Part shown: one piece after another, positions 24,184 through 32,751 of the stretch
How the letters are laid out: the number at the start of each line of letters is the position of its first letter
Numbering within the stretch: position 1 is the stretch's first letter
Assembly: GCA_043738385.1 (NCBI GenBank)
Contig: JAYUGL010000088.1
Span: forward strand, 1 to 37,468
Direction of reading: 5' to 3'
Length of the DNA stretch: 37,468 bases
Origin: JANYCD01 sp043738385
GTDB lineage: Bacteria > Pseudomonadota > Gammaproteobacteria > Burkholderiales > Rhodocyclaceae
Made by a program: the position numbers and the translations under genes
Notes under the pieces: generated by a model
Told to the model about the DNA's origin: nothing
The model's input: the letters and a program-made list of their open reading frames with translations, nothing else
The model's database searches: none

Positions 24184-25326
24184 GTGAGTACCATCCGCCC
24201 TTTCCGTTTCGAGATTCCTGAAACCGCCATCACCGATCTGCGCCGCCGCCTGACCGATGCCCGTTGGCCCGACCGCGAGACGCCCCAGGATTGGAGCCAG
24301 GGCGCGCCGCTCGCCTACGTCAAGGAACTGTGCGAATACTGGCGCACCGATTACGACTGGCGGCGTTGTGAGGCACGGTTGAACGCGCTGCCGCAATTCA
24401 TCACCGAGATCGATGGCATCGACATCCAGTTTGTCCATCTGCGTTCCAAACACGAGAACGCGCTGCCGATGGTCATGACGCACGGTTGGCCGGGTTCGGT
24501 GATCGAGTTCCTCAAGGTGCTCGGTCCCCTGACCGATCCGACAGCCCACGGCGGCAGCGCTGCCGACGCCTTTCACGTGGTCTGTCCGACGCTGCCCGGT
24601 TTCGGCTTCTCGGGCAAACCCACCGCACCCGGCTGGAAGGTGCCGCGCATTGGTCGCGCCTGGGGTCAGCTCATGGCACGCCTTGGCTATGACCGCTATG
24701 TCGCCCAGGGTGGCGACTGGGGCTCGACGGTGACCCACGCGATCGGCATGGCGGAAACCACGCACTGCGCGGCGATCCACGTCAACATGCCGCTGGTGTC
24801 GCCGAGTGAGGCGTCGATGCAGAACCTGACCGAGCAGGAGCAATCCGCGCTCGCCAGCTTCCAGCATTACTTTGACTGGGACTCGGGTTACTCGAAAGAG
24901 CAGAGCACGCGACCGCAGACCGTCGGCTATGGCCTGACGGATTCCCCGATCGGTCAATGCGCGTGGATACTCGAAAAATTCTGGGCATGGACGGACTGCG
25001 ACGGCCACCCCGAAAACGCGCTGACGCGCGACGAAATGCTCGACAACATCATGATGTATTGGCTGCCGGCCTCGGCGGCCTCATCGGCGCGACTGTATTG
25101 GGAAAGTTTCTCGGAGCTGCTTGCCGAAAAGCCGCCGATCCACATGCCGGTAGGCGTCAGCATTTTCCCGCGCGAGATCTTCCGTGCCTCGAAGCGCTGG
25201 TGCGAAGGACGTTATTCCAAGCTGATTCACTACAATGCGCTCGACAAGGGCGGGCACTTCGCCGCCTTCGAGCAACCGGGGACATTTGTCGATGAGGTCC
25301 GCACCTGTTTCAGGCAAGTGCGCTGA
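24184..25326 (+). CDS. Epoxide hydrolase with N-terminal EHN domain
   Basis: Alpha/beta hydrolase of 380 residues, microsomal epoxide hydrolase type. The EHN domain occupies about 4-110 (IPETAITDLRRRLTDARWPD). The oxyanion motif is HGWPGS (100-105), the nucleophile D178 in GGDWGS, and the catalytic His H358 in GGHFAAFEQP. It opens an epoxide to a diol through an ester intermediate. The start is GTG 24184 after GAGGAG. It lies 60 nt after the second DHSWG protein and is followed after 28 nt by the quinone reductase. This implies that an epoxide arises in the pathway, from an oxygenase or from the substrate itself. Confidence 0.88.
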   Translation: MSTIRPFRFEIPETAITDLRRRLTDARWPDRETPQDWSQGAPLAYVKELCEYWRTDYDWRRCEARLNALPQFITEIDGIDIQFVHLRSKHENALPMVMTHGWPGSVIEFLKVLGPLTDPTAHGGSAADAFHVVCPTLPGFGFSGKPTAPGWKVPRIGRAWGQLMARLGYDRYVAQGGDWGSTVTHAIGMAETTHCAAIHVNMPLVSPSEASMQNLTEQEQSALASFQHYFDWDSGYSKEQSTRPQTVGYGLTDSPIGQCAWILEKFWAWTDCDGHPENALTRDEMLDNIMMYWLPASAASSARLYWESFSELLAEKPPIHMPVGVSIFPREIFRASKRWCEGRYSKLIHYNALDKGGHFAAFEQPGTFVDEVRTCFRQVR

Positions 25327-25354
25327 ACGCACAACGCCGAGAACCAAAACCGTC

Positions 25355-26113
25355 ATGAAAGTCCTGATCGTCTACGCCCACTCGCAACCGACCTCCTTCA
25401 ACGCAGCGATGTTGCAAACGGCGGTCGACACGCTTGAAGCCGGGGGCCACGAGGTCAAGGTCTCCGACCTCTACGCGATGAACTTCAACCCGGTGGCGTC
25501 AGACAAGGATTTCAAGGAGCGGCGCTTCCCCGGCCATCTGCAATACGACCGTGAACAAAAGCATGCGGTGGAACACCGTACTTTCAGCGACGACATTACG
25601 GCGGAGATCGAGAAAGTGCGGTGGTGCGACACGCTGATCCTGCAGTTCCCGCTCTGGTGGTACTCGGTCCCCGCCATCATGAAAGGCTGGTTCGACCGCG
25701 TCTTCGCCAACGGCCTCATGTACGGCCAGCTTGGTCGCTTCAATCAGGGCGGCATGAAGGGCAAACGCGCCATGGTGTCCACCACCACCGGCTGCTTCCC
25801 CGGCATGGTGGACGAGGGCGGCGTCATGGGTCACCTCGACGCCGTGCTCTGGCAACTGCAATACGGCACCCTCGCCTACGTCGGCTTCGACGTGCTGGAA
25901 CCTTTTGTCGCCTGGTCCACCCGCTACCAGGACGACAACAAGCGTCACGCGTACATCGCCGCCTACGCCGAACAACTGCGCAATCTCGACGCGGTGCCGA
26001 TCAAGTACGTGCACCCGGTGGAAGATTTCGGCAAGGATTGGAAGCTGAAACCCGGCATCGCGCCGAAAACTTTCGGGCATCAGCCGTTCAGGAAGGACAG
26101 CGGAACCTTGTAG
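25355..26113 (+). CDS. NAD(P)H dehydrogenase (quinone), flavodoxin-like fold
   Basis: Protein of 252 residues, NQO1/MdaB/KefF-like, FAD-dependent two-electron reductase of quinones. The N-terminus MKVLIVYAHSQPTSFNAAML is the nucleotide-binding strand-loop. The core FPLWWYSVPAIMKGWFDRVF and the glycine-rich STTTGCFPGMVDEGG follow. The start is ATG 25355, directly at the family N-terminus; an in-frame ATG at 25235 would lie within the epoxide hydrolase gene. Last gene of the first operon. A quinone or enone intermediate is suggested but not shown. Confidence 0.88.
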   Translation: MKVLIVYAHSQPTSFNAAMLQTAVDTLEAGGHEVKVSDLYAMNFNPVASDKDFKERRFPGHLQYDREQKHAVEHRTFSDDITAEIEKVRWCDTLILQFPLWWYSVPAIMKGWFDRVFANGLMYGQLGRFNQGGMKGKRAMVSTTTGCFPGMVDEGGVMGHLDAVLWQLQYGTLAYVGFDVLEPFVAWSTRYQDDNKRHAYIAAYAEQLRNLDAVPIKYVHPVEDFGKDWKLKPGIAPKTFGHQPFRKDSGTL

Positions 26114-26167
26114 CGCCCACCCCGATCTGCCATCGTTATACTGACATCGAGAGGAGGCGGATCGATC

Positions 26168-28930
26168 GTGGTAAAAAAGCCGGACGTGATGTCCGCCAAA
26201 CAAGGCCCGCTGCAAAACTCGAGCAGTCACAGTCCGCCGAACTTCATGTTCCGGCCGGTGCGCACGCGTTTGCTGGAAGATCTGAAGCGAAGCGCGATGG
26301 AGAGGCCAAAGGTCCTCAGCATCGTGGCGCCGATCGGTTATGGCAAGACCGTGCTGATGTCCGAGCTCTATGCCCACCTGCGCCAATCAGGCGAGCGTTG
26401 TTTCTGGGTCGGCCTTGATGATCGCGACGCCAGCGTCAAACGCCTGCTGGGTTCGCTGGAAGCCGCCGTTGCCGGCGAAACGCTTGATGTCCATCCGACA
26501 CAAACACTGCTGCGCGGTGATGAACCGATCGAGAGCCGTGTGGATGAAATGATCGGCGTCATCGCAGGCCTTGCCGCTCCGGCAACAATTTTCATCGACA
26601 ACCTTAATAGCTGTACCGACGAATCCCTGGGCAGATTTCTCGACGCTCTGGTGTTCCGCACGCCCGCCTCGGTCCGCTTCGTATGGTCCAGCACCACCGA
26701 TCTTGCGATCAATCTCGGCCGCGCCAAGCTCGAAGGGCTGATCCGTCAGGTCAGGTTCTCCGACCTGAGCCTCGATGCAAAAGAAGCCAGCGAACTGCTG
26801 GGCGCCGACCTGGAAAAACATATCGGACTGGCCGGCGTTGAGACGATCCTGCGTCAAACCGAAGGCTGGCCGGCGGCGGTGCGCATGGCACAAATCGTCC
26901 TGGCCGATTCCACCCATCCGCTGGCGGCGCTCGAAGCATTCTCGGGATCGGACGAAGATGTCGCCGCCCTGCTCAACCGCCAGGTGCTGCAGGGCTTCAG
27001 CCCGGAGTTGCGCGAGTTTCTGTTCTGCCTGGCGCAACTGCGCATCTTCAGCATCGAGTTGTCCCGCCATGCGACTGCCACCGAAGACGCCAGGCGCCAC
27101 ATCGATTTTCTCTTGCGCCGCAATGTCTTCATCATCCCGCTCGACCGAAACCGCAAGTGGTATCGACTGCATGGATTGTTCCGCCAATACCTGCTCAGCG
27201 AAGCGGATCGGTCGCTCGCGCCGGAGAAGAAACGCGGGGTACTGAAACGCGCCGCCGACTGGTGCGCGCGCAACAGCGAATGGCGCGATGCCATCGACTA
27301 CGCGCTGGCCTCCGGCGAAGCTGCCGCCGCAAGCCAGATGCTGGACCGCACGGCAACGATCTTCCTGCGTGACCGCGGCGACAGCCAGCAATACATCGAC
27401 TGGGCCGGGCGTCTGGAAGCGGAGAACGTCGAACTTGGCTGGGAAGCACACTTCTGGTACGTCTGGGCACTGGTGTTCTGCCGCCGCTACGAACTCGGCC
27501 GCATGCAGCACGAAAAACTCGCCGAACGTCTGCGCTGTTTCTCCGGCACCGGGGATGCGCCGCCCGACGACCTGTCGCAACGGATCGATCACTTGCGTAT
27601 CTGCATCGATCTGTTCACAGATCGGCTGGCGGATTCCGACGCCGGCGCGGCACGCTGGCTGACGGTGGCAAAAACCCACGACCCCTACAACCTCGCATCG
27701 ATCCATTGCATCAAGAGTTGCTGCCTGGCAAGCGCGTTCAAGTTTGCGCAAGCGCGAAAATCCATGAGCGTTGCCGAACCGATCATGCTGGAAGTCTCCG
27801 GCGCCTACACCGCAGGGTGGATCAGCCTGATCTACGGAACGCTGTCGATTTACGAGGGTGACTATTCCCATGCGCTGAAGGGGCTACAAGGGGGATTGTC
27901 ACGCACCAGCGAGGCGTTAGGTGAGGATGCGGGGCTGTGCGGCAACCTGTCGCTGGCGGCAGCGAATTGCGCGGCGGAAATGGGCCTGGATGATGAAGCT
28001 CGCAACATGATCATCTCCGGATTGCGCACGGCGCACAGCCACGGGCTGGTAGGCATCATCGCCTGCGGCTTCGATGCCGCCGTCAAGCTTTGGCAAGGCG
28101 GCTTGGATGAGTTTATTTCGATACCCCAACTGCGCGAGATCGCCAGCAGCTACCCGCCGCGTCTTGCGCTGACTTTGTCCTGTTATCTGGTTCGGCGTTT
28201 ATTGCACCTCGGGCTGCTGACCGAGGCACTGGCGGAAGCCGGACGCATGGGGCTGGGGCCTGAGGCCGGAAGAATCCGCGAGCCCGATGCTGATGCCCTC
28301 GCCATATCCCATTACCATGATCTGTTCACCGCGACGGCCATCGATTTGCATATTGTCGCCGGCGAATTCAAGCAGGCGGAAATCCTGATCGCCGAATGCA
28401 TTCCGGTCGCGCAGGCCGACGGCCGCGCCGCACGGCTGGTGGAACTCGGGTTGGCAAAGGCAACGATCGCAATGCGGAGAGGAAATTCCAGAGTGGCGAC
28501 CAGGGAGTTGATCCTCGCCATCAGCACGGCGACCCAGGGACACATTGTCCGGCCCTTTCTCGACCGGGCGGAAACCGTCGTTGAACTGGTGAATGACACG
28601 AAAATATCGTCGTGGCCGTTTGTGCGCAGCGAGGAACGGGAGTTCTTCGCCCGTATTTGCCGCCGCCTGCCGATCAGCAATCGTTTTTTGCACGAACTGT
28701 CCGCGTTCTCCGGCGCCGATCAGGGACCATCGACCAGCCCCACCAAACGCGAAGTGGAACTGCTGCAACTCATTGATCTGGGATTGTCCAACGACCAGAT
28801 CGCCGACCGCACCAATGCTTCAGTCAACACCATTAAATGGCATCTCAGCAACCTGTACAAAAAACTCGGTGTATCCAACCGTTCCGCCGCGCTGGCACGT
28901 GCACGGGCATTGAGTTTGTTGCCGAAGTAA
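26168..28930 (+). CDS. MalT-type LuxR-family transcriptional regulator (ATP-dependent)
   Basis: Large regulator of 920 residues. The N-terminal AAA/STAND ATPase has Walker A APIGYGKT at 54-61 and a Walker B-like ATIFIDNLNS. A long helical TPR-like sensor region follows (about 330-830). The LuxR helix-turn-helix at about 850-910 reads TKREVELLQLIDLGLSNDQIADR and ends IKWHLSNLYKKLGVSNR. The organisation is that of MalT and AlkS/AcoK, which bind an inducer and ATP, oligomerise and activate catabolic promoters. The start is GTG 26168 with GGAGG about 10 nt upstream; an ATG at 26189 is an alternative. It lies between the two catabolic operons in the same direction and is the best candidate for their activator. 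Confidence 0.9.
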   Translation: MVKKPDVMSAKQGPLQNSSSHSPPNFMFRPVRTRLLEDLKRSAMERPKVLSIVAPIGYGKTVLMSELYAHLRQSGERCFWVGLDDRDASVKRLLGSLEAAVAGETLDVHPTQTLLRGDEPIESRVDEMIGVIAGLAAPATIFIDNLNSCTDESLGRFLDALVFRTPASVRFVWSSTTDLAINLGRAKLEGLIRQVRFSDLSLDAKEASELLGADLEKHIGLAGVETILRQTEGWPAAVRMAQIVLADSTHPLAALEAFSGSDEDVAALLNRQVLQGFSPELREFLFCLAQLRIFSIELSRHATATEDARRHIDFLLRRNVFIIPLDRNRKWYRLHGLFRQYLLSEADRSLAPEKKRGVLKRAADWCARNSEWRDAIDYALASGEAAAASQMLDRTATIFLRDRGDSQQYIDWAGRLEAENVELGWEAHFWYVWALVFCRRYELGRMQHEKLAERLRCFSGTGDAPPDDLSQRIDHLRICIDLFTDRLADSDAGAARWLTVAKTHDPYNLASIHCIKSCCLASAFKFAQARKSMSVAEPIMLEVSGAYTAGWISLIYGTLSIYEGDYSHALKGLQGGLSRTSEALGEDAGLCGNLSLAAANCAAEMGLDDEARNMIISGLRTAHSHGLVGIIACGFDAAVKLWQGGLDEFISIPQLREIASSYPPRLALTLSCYLVRRLLHLGLLTEALAEAGRMGLGPEAGRIREPDADALAISHYHDLFTATAIDLHIVAGEFKQAEILIAECIPVAQADGRAARLVELGLAKATIAMRRGNSRVATRELILAISTATQGHIVRPFLDRAETVVELVNDTKISSWPFVRSEEREFFARICRRLPISNRFLHELSAFSGADQGPSTSPTKREVELLQLIDLGLSNDQIADRTNASVNTIKWHLSNLYKKLGVSNRSAALARARALSLLPK

Positions 28931-29004
28931 CCTTCGTCGTATTCCCGGGGACACATGCCCGGCCGTCCCCGAACATCACCTTAAAGTATGGGTATAAGAT
29001 CGGG

Positions 29005-29014
29005 AGCGATCGCT
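29005..29014. promoter_or_regulatory. Palindrome AGCGATCGCT between the LuxR gene and the EthD-Rieske operon
   Basis: A perfect 10-bp palindrome lies 99 nt upstream of the EthD start, just after a TATAAG (28993-28998) that could be a -10. It lies between outer GGAGC and GCTCC. It may be an operator, but a palindrome this short can occur by chance. Confidence 0.25.
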
Positions 29015-29112
29015 AGTATTTGCTCCATACGCGACCAATAACTTCAGGAAGCCTGCCTGTCATCGGCCGGTTTGAGGAAGTATCAACGCGAAATCAATCG
29101 AGGAGAAAACCC

Positions 29113-29910
29113 ATGTTCAAGGCTGCAGCGCTGCTCAAGCGCAAGAAGGGCATGTCGATGCCCGACTTCATCAAGTATTACGAATCGGTCCATGCACTGC
29201 TGGCGGTGAAGGGTGTGCCCAGCCTGAAAAAATACGTGCGTCACTTCCTGACCCCATTCGGCAACGACGAATACGGCGTCGACGAGCTGCCCTACGACGC
29301 CATCACCGAGATCTGGTTCGACGATAAAGCCGACTTCGAGCGCGGCATGGCGGAACTGGTCGCGCCGGCCACCCGTGCGGCAATCATCGCGGACGAGGTC
29401 AACCTGTTCGAGAAGGACCTGATCCGCTTCGTCACCTTCGACGATCGCGAGTCGGAACTCGGCAAGGGCTACTCCGGCGACGCCTGCCAGGGTACGAAGA
29501 ACATGTTCAAGGCCGCGGCACTGCTCAAGCGCAAGAAGGGCATGTCGATGGCCGACTTTATCAAGCACTATGAATCGATCCATGCGCTACTGGCGGTGAA
29601 GGGCGTGCCGAATCTGAAAAAGTACGTGCGCCACTTCCTGACGCCGTTCGGCAACGATGAATACGGCGTCGATGAACTGCCCTACGACGCGATCACCGAA
29701 ATCTGGTTCGACGATCGCGCCGACTTCGAGCGCGGCATGGCCCATCTGATTGAGCCCGCCACCCGGGCGGCGATCACCGCCGACGAGGTCAACCTGTTCG
29801 AAAAGGATCTGATTCGTTTCGTCACCTTCGAGGATCGCGAGTCGGAACTCGGCAAAGGCTATTCATACACCGCAGCAAATACTCGCAAGGAGAAGCAACA
29901 TGCGCTCTAA
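29113..29910 (+). CDS. Tandem EthD-domain protein (fused internal duplication)
   Basis: Protein of 265 residues made of two nearly identical units, 1-121 and 131-251, with an exact 130-residue (390-nt) period; about 110 of 120 positions agree. Each is a dimeric alpha-beta barrel domain of the EthD type (MFKAAALLKRKKGMSM..FI). Single-domain members usually form homodimers, so a fusion would act as a built-in dimer. EthD proteins accompany oxygenases; some are needed for ether degradation, others act on polyketide-like rings. The ATG at 29113 has GAGGAG upstream. The second unit begins with its own ATG at 29503, formerly a start codon. The stop overlaps the Rieske gene by 11 nt, and the AAGGAG before that start lies within this coding sequence. 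Confidence 0.85.
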   Translation: MFKAAALLKRKKGMSMPDFIKYYESVHALLAVKGVPSLKKYVRHFLTPFGNDEYGVDELPYDAITEIWFDDKADFERGMAELVAPATRAAIIADEVNLFEKDLIRFVTFDDRESELGKGYSGDACQGTKNMFKAAALLKRKKGMSMADFIKHYESIHALLAVKGVPNLKKYVRHFLTPFGNDEYGVDELPYDAITEIWFDDRADFERGMAHLIEPATRAAITADEVNLFEKDLIRFVTFEDRESELGKGYSYTAANTRKEKQHAL

Positions 29911-31144
29911 CTTCACCGATGCCGCCGGCCTGGGCAAGGAACCGGTCTCCATGGAGCCGTATCGCTCCGCCGCCTATTTCGAACTCGAGCGCGACAAGGT
30001 CTTCGCGCGCACCTGGCTGATCATGGGGCGGACCGAAGACGTGGCCAATGTCGGCGACTACATCGTCAAGGAAGTCGAGATCTGCGGTGCTTCGATCCTG
30101 ATTACCCGCGCGGCCGGCGACAAGATTCGTGCGTTCCACAATGTCTGCTCGCACCGCGGTAATCAGGTCGTCTGGGAAGACAAAGGGTCGCGCAAGACCA
30201 TGTTCCGCTGCCCGTATCACAACTGGACCTACGGCAACGACGGCCGCCTGCTCGCCATCAGCGACGAGAAAATGTTTTTCGGCGTCGACAAGAGCAAGTG
30301 CGGCCTTGAGCCGATTCAATGCGATGTCTGGGACGGATGGATATTCATCAATCTTAATCCGGACAACAAGGTCGGCCTGCGCGACTACCTCGGCGACATG
30401 GGCATCTTCCTGTCCGATATTCCGTATCCCAATCCGGGCCGGTCGATCAAAATCCAGGCGCATCTCAAGTGCAATTGGAAATTTCTGATCGATGCATTCA
30501 GCGAGTCCTACCATATTCCTGTGCTGCACTCGAAAACCATAGGCCCGTCATTTTCGTCGCCGGACCACCCGGCGAGCCATCTGCAGAATGCCGAGTTCTT
30601 CGGCCCGCATCATTCCATTTCGCTGTTCGGCAATCCCGACTACCAGCCCGAAGAAGCGCAGTTGGTCGAAATCCTGGCGTACAAGGGCATGGCCTCCGAA
30701 AACGTGCTGGCGGCGAACCAAAGCGACGAGACAGAAGCGCTCAGGGCACACAAGTCGGTCAATCCCGGCAAGTCCGAGACATGGTCGATGGACATCAACG
30801 AGATCTTCCCGAACTTCCACCTCGACATCGCCGGCGGCGGTTTCTGGACCCATGAAATCTGGCCAATCACGCCGGATTATTCGCGCTACGAGATGCGCTT
30901 CTTCGTGCCCAAGCCGGAAAACGTGCGCGCGGCATTCCACCAGGAACACTACATCGCCCGTCTCGCCGACGTGGTGCTCGAAGACCTGGCGAATGTCGAG
31001 CGGACACAGAAGGGCGTCGCCTCGCGCGCGAAGAATTTCATGATCCTGCAGGACAACGAAGTGCTGATCCGCCGGATGATGGATACCCTGGACAAATTCA
31101 CCGTGTCCGACAACCTTGAGAAAGCCCTGGAGGAGTGCGCATGA
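29900..31144 (+). CDS. Rieske non-heme iron oxygenase, alpha subunit
   Basis: Aromatic-ring-hydroxylating oxygenase family, 414 residues. The Rieske [2Fe-2S] ligands are C83-x-H85 (CSHRGN) and C104-x2-H107 (CPYHNW). The mononuclear iron site is in DAFSESYHIPVLH (198-210), with H205 and H210; a C-terminal acidic ligand is expected. It hydroxylates or demethylates a substrate with O2 and electrons from a ferredoxin; one is encoded at 32431. No beta subunit gene is present, so it is probably an alpha-only oxygenase such as those acting on steroids, terpenoids or carnitine-like compounds. No reductase is seen in the cluster. It is coupled to the EthD gene upstream and to a small gene downstream (ATGA). 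Confidence 0.92.
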   Translation: MRSNFTDAAGLGKEPVSMEPYRSAAYFELERDKVFARTWLIMGRTEDVANVGDYIVKEVEICGASILITRAAGDKIRAFHNVCSHRGNQVVWEDKGSRKTMFRCPYHNWTYGNDGRLLAISDEKMFFGVDKSKCGLEPIQCDVWDGWIFINLNPDNKVGLRDYLGDMGIFLSDIPYPNPGRSIKIQAHLKCNWKFLIDAFSESYHIPVLHSKTIGPSFSSPDHPASHLQNAEFFGPHHSISLFGNPDYQPEEAQLVEILAYKGMASENVLAANQSDETEALRAHKSVNPGKSETWSMDINEIFPNFHLDIAGGGFWTHEIWPITPDYSRYEMRFFVPKPENVRAAFHQEHYIARLADVVLEDLANVERTQKGVASRAKNFMILQDNEVLIRRMMDTLDKFTVSDNLEKALEECA

Positions 31145-31503
31145 GGAACATGGCCACCGTGCCGGCAGGCGAGCGCGCCTTGCCCGCCGGGTTTGAAGAG
31201 CTGGAGGAGTTCGTCGCCTATTGGGCCGTCGCCGGGCAGAACGAGCGCCGCTACCAGCGCTGCGATACCACCATGGACGAGATCAAGCGTTTCTACGATG
31301 CCGTCTATCCCCGCGCCGATGAAGCCATGGCTTATCTCGACAAGTTCCCGCTGCGCGACATGCCGGGGCCGGAGGCAAGGTTGATGCGCATGGTGCTGTC
31401 GCTGGCGCAGGCATCGATGTCGGTCGAGATCCAGGGAGGGGCACGCGTTCCCAACGCACCGTGGCCGGATACCGTAAAAATCCTCACCACCGAAACCCTG
31501 TAG
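31141..31503 (+). CDS. Small unrecognised protein coupled to the Rieske oxygenase
   Basis: Protein of 120 residues starting at ATG 31141, which overlaps the oxygenase stop by 4 nt. GGAGGAG lies just upstream, inside the oxygenase gene. It is mostly helical (EELEEFVAYWAVAGQNERRYQRCDTTMDEIKRFYDAVYPRADEAMAYL), with no signal peptide, no metal motif and no similarity to ring-hydroxylating oxygenase beta subunits that I can see. The position suggests an accessory or stabilising partner of the oxygenase. Function unknown. Confidence 0.75.
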   Translation: MRNMATVPAGERALPAGFEELEEFVAYWAVAGQNERRYQRCDTTMDEIKRFYDAVYPRADEAMAYLDKFPLRDMPGPEARLMRMVLSLAQASMSVEIQGGARVPNAPWPDTVKILTTETL

Positions 31504-31543
31504 TTCCGGGCAACGATTGAGTCGGCACGGTGAAGTCTCAACC

Positions 31544-31605
31544 CCGTTCGCCCCGAGCCTGTCGAAGGGCATCCGTGGGCCCTTCGACAGGCTCAGGGCG
31601 AACGG
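31544..31605. repeat. REP-like palindromic element 1
   Basis: Two 27-nt arms (31544-31570 and 31579-31605) are inverted repeats with one mismatch. They contain the gagcctgtcgaaggg motif of a REP-type family widespread in proteobacteria. It sits in the gap between the small Rieske-associated gene and the first SDR. Confidence 0.85.
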
Positions 31606-31654
31606 TGGACTTAATCAGCCATTCCCTAAAAACTAAAATCAGCTGGAGGAGTGC

Positions 31655-32413
31655 ATGAAGGGAGTTTCCGAAAAATCCATCATCGTCACGGGCGGCGCCG
31701 ACGGTATTGGGGCGGCCACCGCCCGTTTGTTGGCCAGTCTCGGCGCACGCGTGACCATTGCCGACGTCAACGAAGATAAGGGCATAGAGACCACGCAAGG
31801 CATCAAGAGCGAAGGGGGGCAGGCGCAGTTCGTCCGCACCGATATTGCCGACGAGGCCAGCGTCAAGGCCATGGTGGCCGCTGCCGTCAGTACCTATGGT
31901 CGCCTTGACGGTGCTTTCAACAACGCGGCGATACCGAACACCGGGAAGCGACTTCATGAGGTCAGCTTTGCTGAATGGCAACGCTGCCATTCGATCAACC
32001 TGAGCGGAACATTTCTCTGCCTCAAATACGAGATCGAGCAAATGCTCAAAAGCGGCGGCGGTGCAATCGTGAACACATCGTCCACTGCCGGCTTGGTGTA
32101 CGTGCCGCTCACCGCCGAATACAGCGCATCGAAACATGGAGTTTCCGGCCTCACCAAGGCGGCGGCTTCGGACTATGGACACGACAATATCCGGGGCAAC
32201 GCCATTGCGCCTGCGGCAGTCCGCACCGCGATGTATGCACGATTCGCGGCCACGAATCCTCAATTCGAGGAGCAGTGCGCCGCCCTCCATCCGATCGGCC
32301 GAGCCAGCGCCCCGACAGAGCAGGCCGAAGCCGTTGCATGGCTGCTGTCGGATGTAGCCTCGTTCGTGACGGGAATCATCATGCCGGTGGATGGCGGATA
32401 CACCGCCGTTTAA
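31655..32413 (+). CDS. Short-chain dehydrogenase/reductase 1
   Basis: Classical SDR of 252 residues, NAD(P)-dependent alcohol/ketone oxidoreductase. The cofactor motif is TGGADGIG (12-19). The conserved NNAA (89-92), catalytic S143 (NTSSTAG), Y156 and K160 (YSASK) are all present. An acidic residue at the end of beta-2 (TIADVNE) points to NAD rather than NADP. GGAGGAG lies at the start. It is followed after 17 nt by the ferredoxin. It probably oxidises an alcohol formed in the pathway; the substrate is unknown. Confidence 0.9.
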   Translation: MKGVSEKSIIVTGGADGIGAATARLLASLGARVTIADVNEDKGIETTQGIKSEGGQAQFVRTDIADEASVKAMVAAAVSTYGRLDGAFNNAAIPNTGKRLHEVSFAEWQRCHSINLSGTFLCLKYEIEQMLKSGGGAIVNTSSTAGLVYVPLTAEYSASKHGVSGLTKAAASDYGHDNIRGNAIAPAAVRTAMYARFAATNPQFEEQCAALHPIGRASAPTEQAEAVAWLLSDVASFVTGIIMPVDGGYTAV

Positions 32414-32430
32414 GGACACGCGTTTCATCC

Positions 32431-32745
32431 ATGCCAAAACTCAATATCACTACCCGAAGCGGCGACCAGATTTCAGTCGAAGCTGCAACGGGTCAAACGC
32501 TGATGGAAGTCCTGCGCGATAGAGGCGATGTGGAAGCCTTGTGTGGCGGGCAGCGCGCATGCGCGACCTGCCACGTCCACATCGAAGTTTCGTGGATGGG
32601 TATCGTCGGTGAGCCCGAAGAAGACGAGGCCGGCTTGCTGGAGTTCAGCATGGAAAAGCAGCCGAACTCGCGCTTGAGTTGCCAGATCCGCTTGAGCGAC
32701 GCGATGGACGGTTTGACGCTCACCGTCGCTGCTGCCGAAGGCTGA
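32431..32745 (+). CDS. [2Fe-2S] ferredoxin, adrenodoxin/putidaredoxin type
   Basis: Electron carrier of 104 residues. The cluster ligands are C38, C44, C47 and C84 (C-x5-C-x2-C-x36-C, in CGGQRACATCHVH and RLSCQIRL). The acidic stretch EPEEDEAGLLEF is the usual partner-binding face. It is a plausible electron donor to the Rieske oxygenase encoded two genes upstream, although this ferredoxin type more often serves P450s; the window has no P450. The ATG at 32431 matches the family N-terminus. No reductase gene is nearby, so a general reductase must feed it. Confidence 0.9.
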   Translation: MPKLNITTRSGDQISVEAATGQTLMEVLRDRGDVEALCGGQRACATCHVHIEVSWMGIVGEPEEDEAGLLEFSMEKQPNSRLSCQIRLSDAMDGLTLTVAAAEG

Positions 32746-32751
32746 ATAAGT

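Noticed and set aside
26387..27871. Minus-strand frame of 494 codons opposite the LuxR regulator
   Set aside because: It lies wholly inside the regulator gene on the other strand, shows no domain and no ribosome binding site; it mirrors the codon structure of the real gene.
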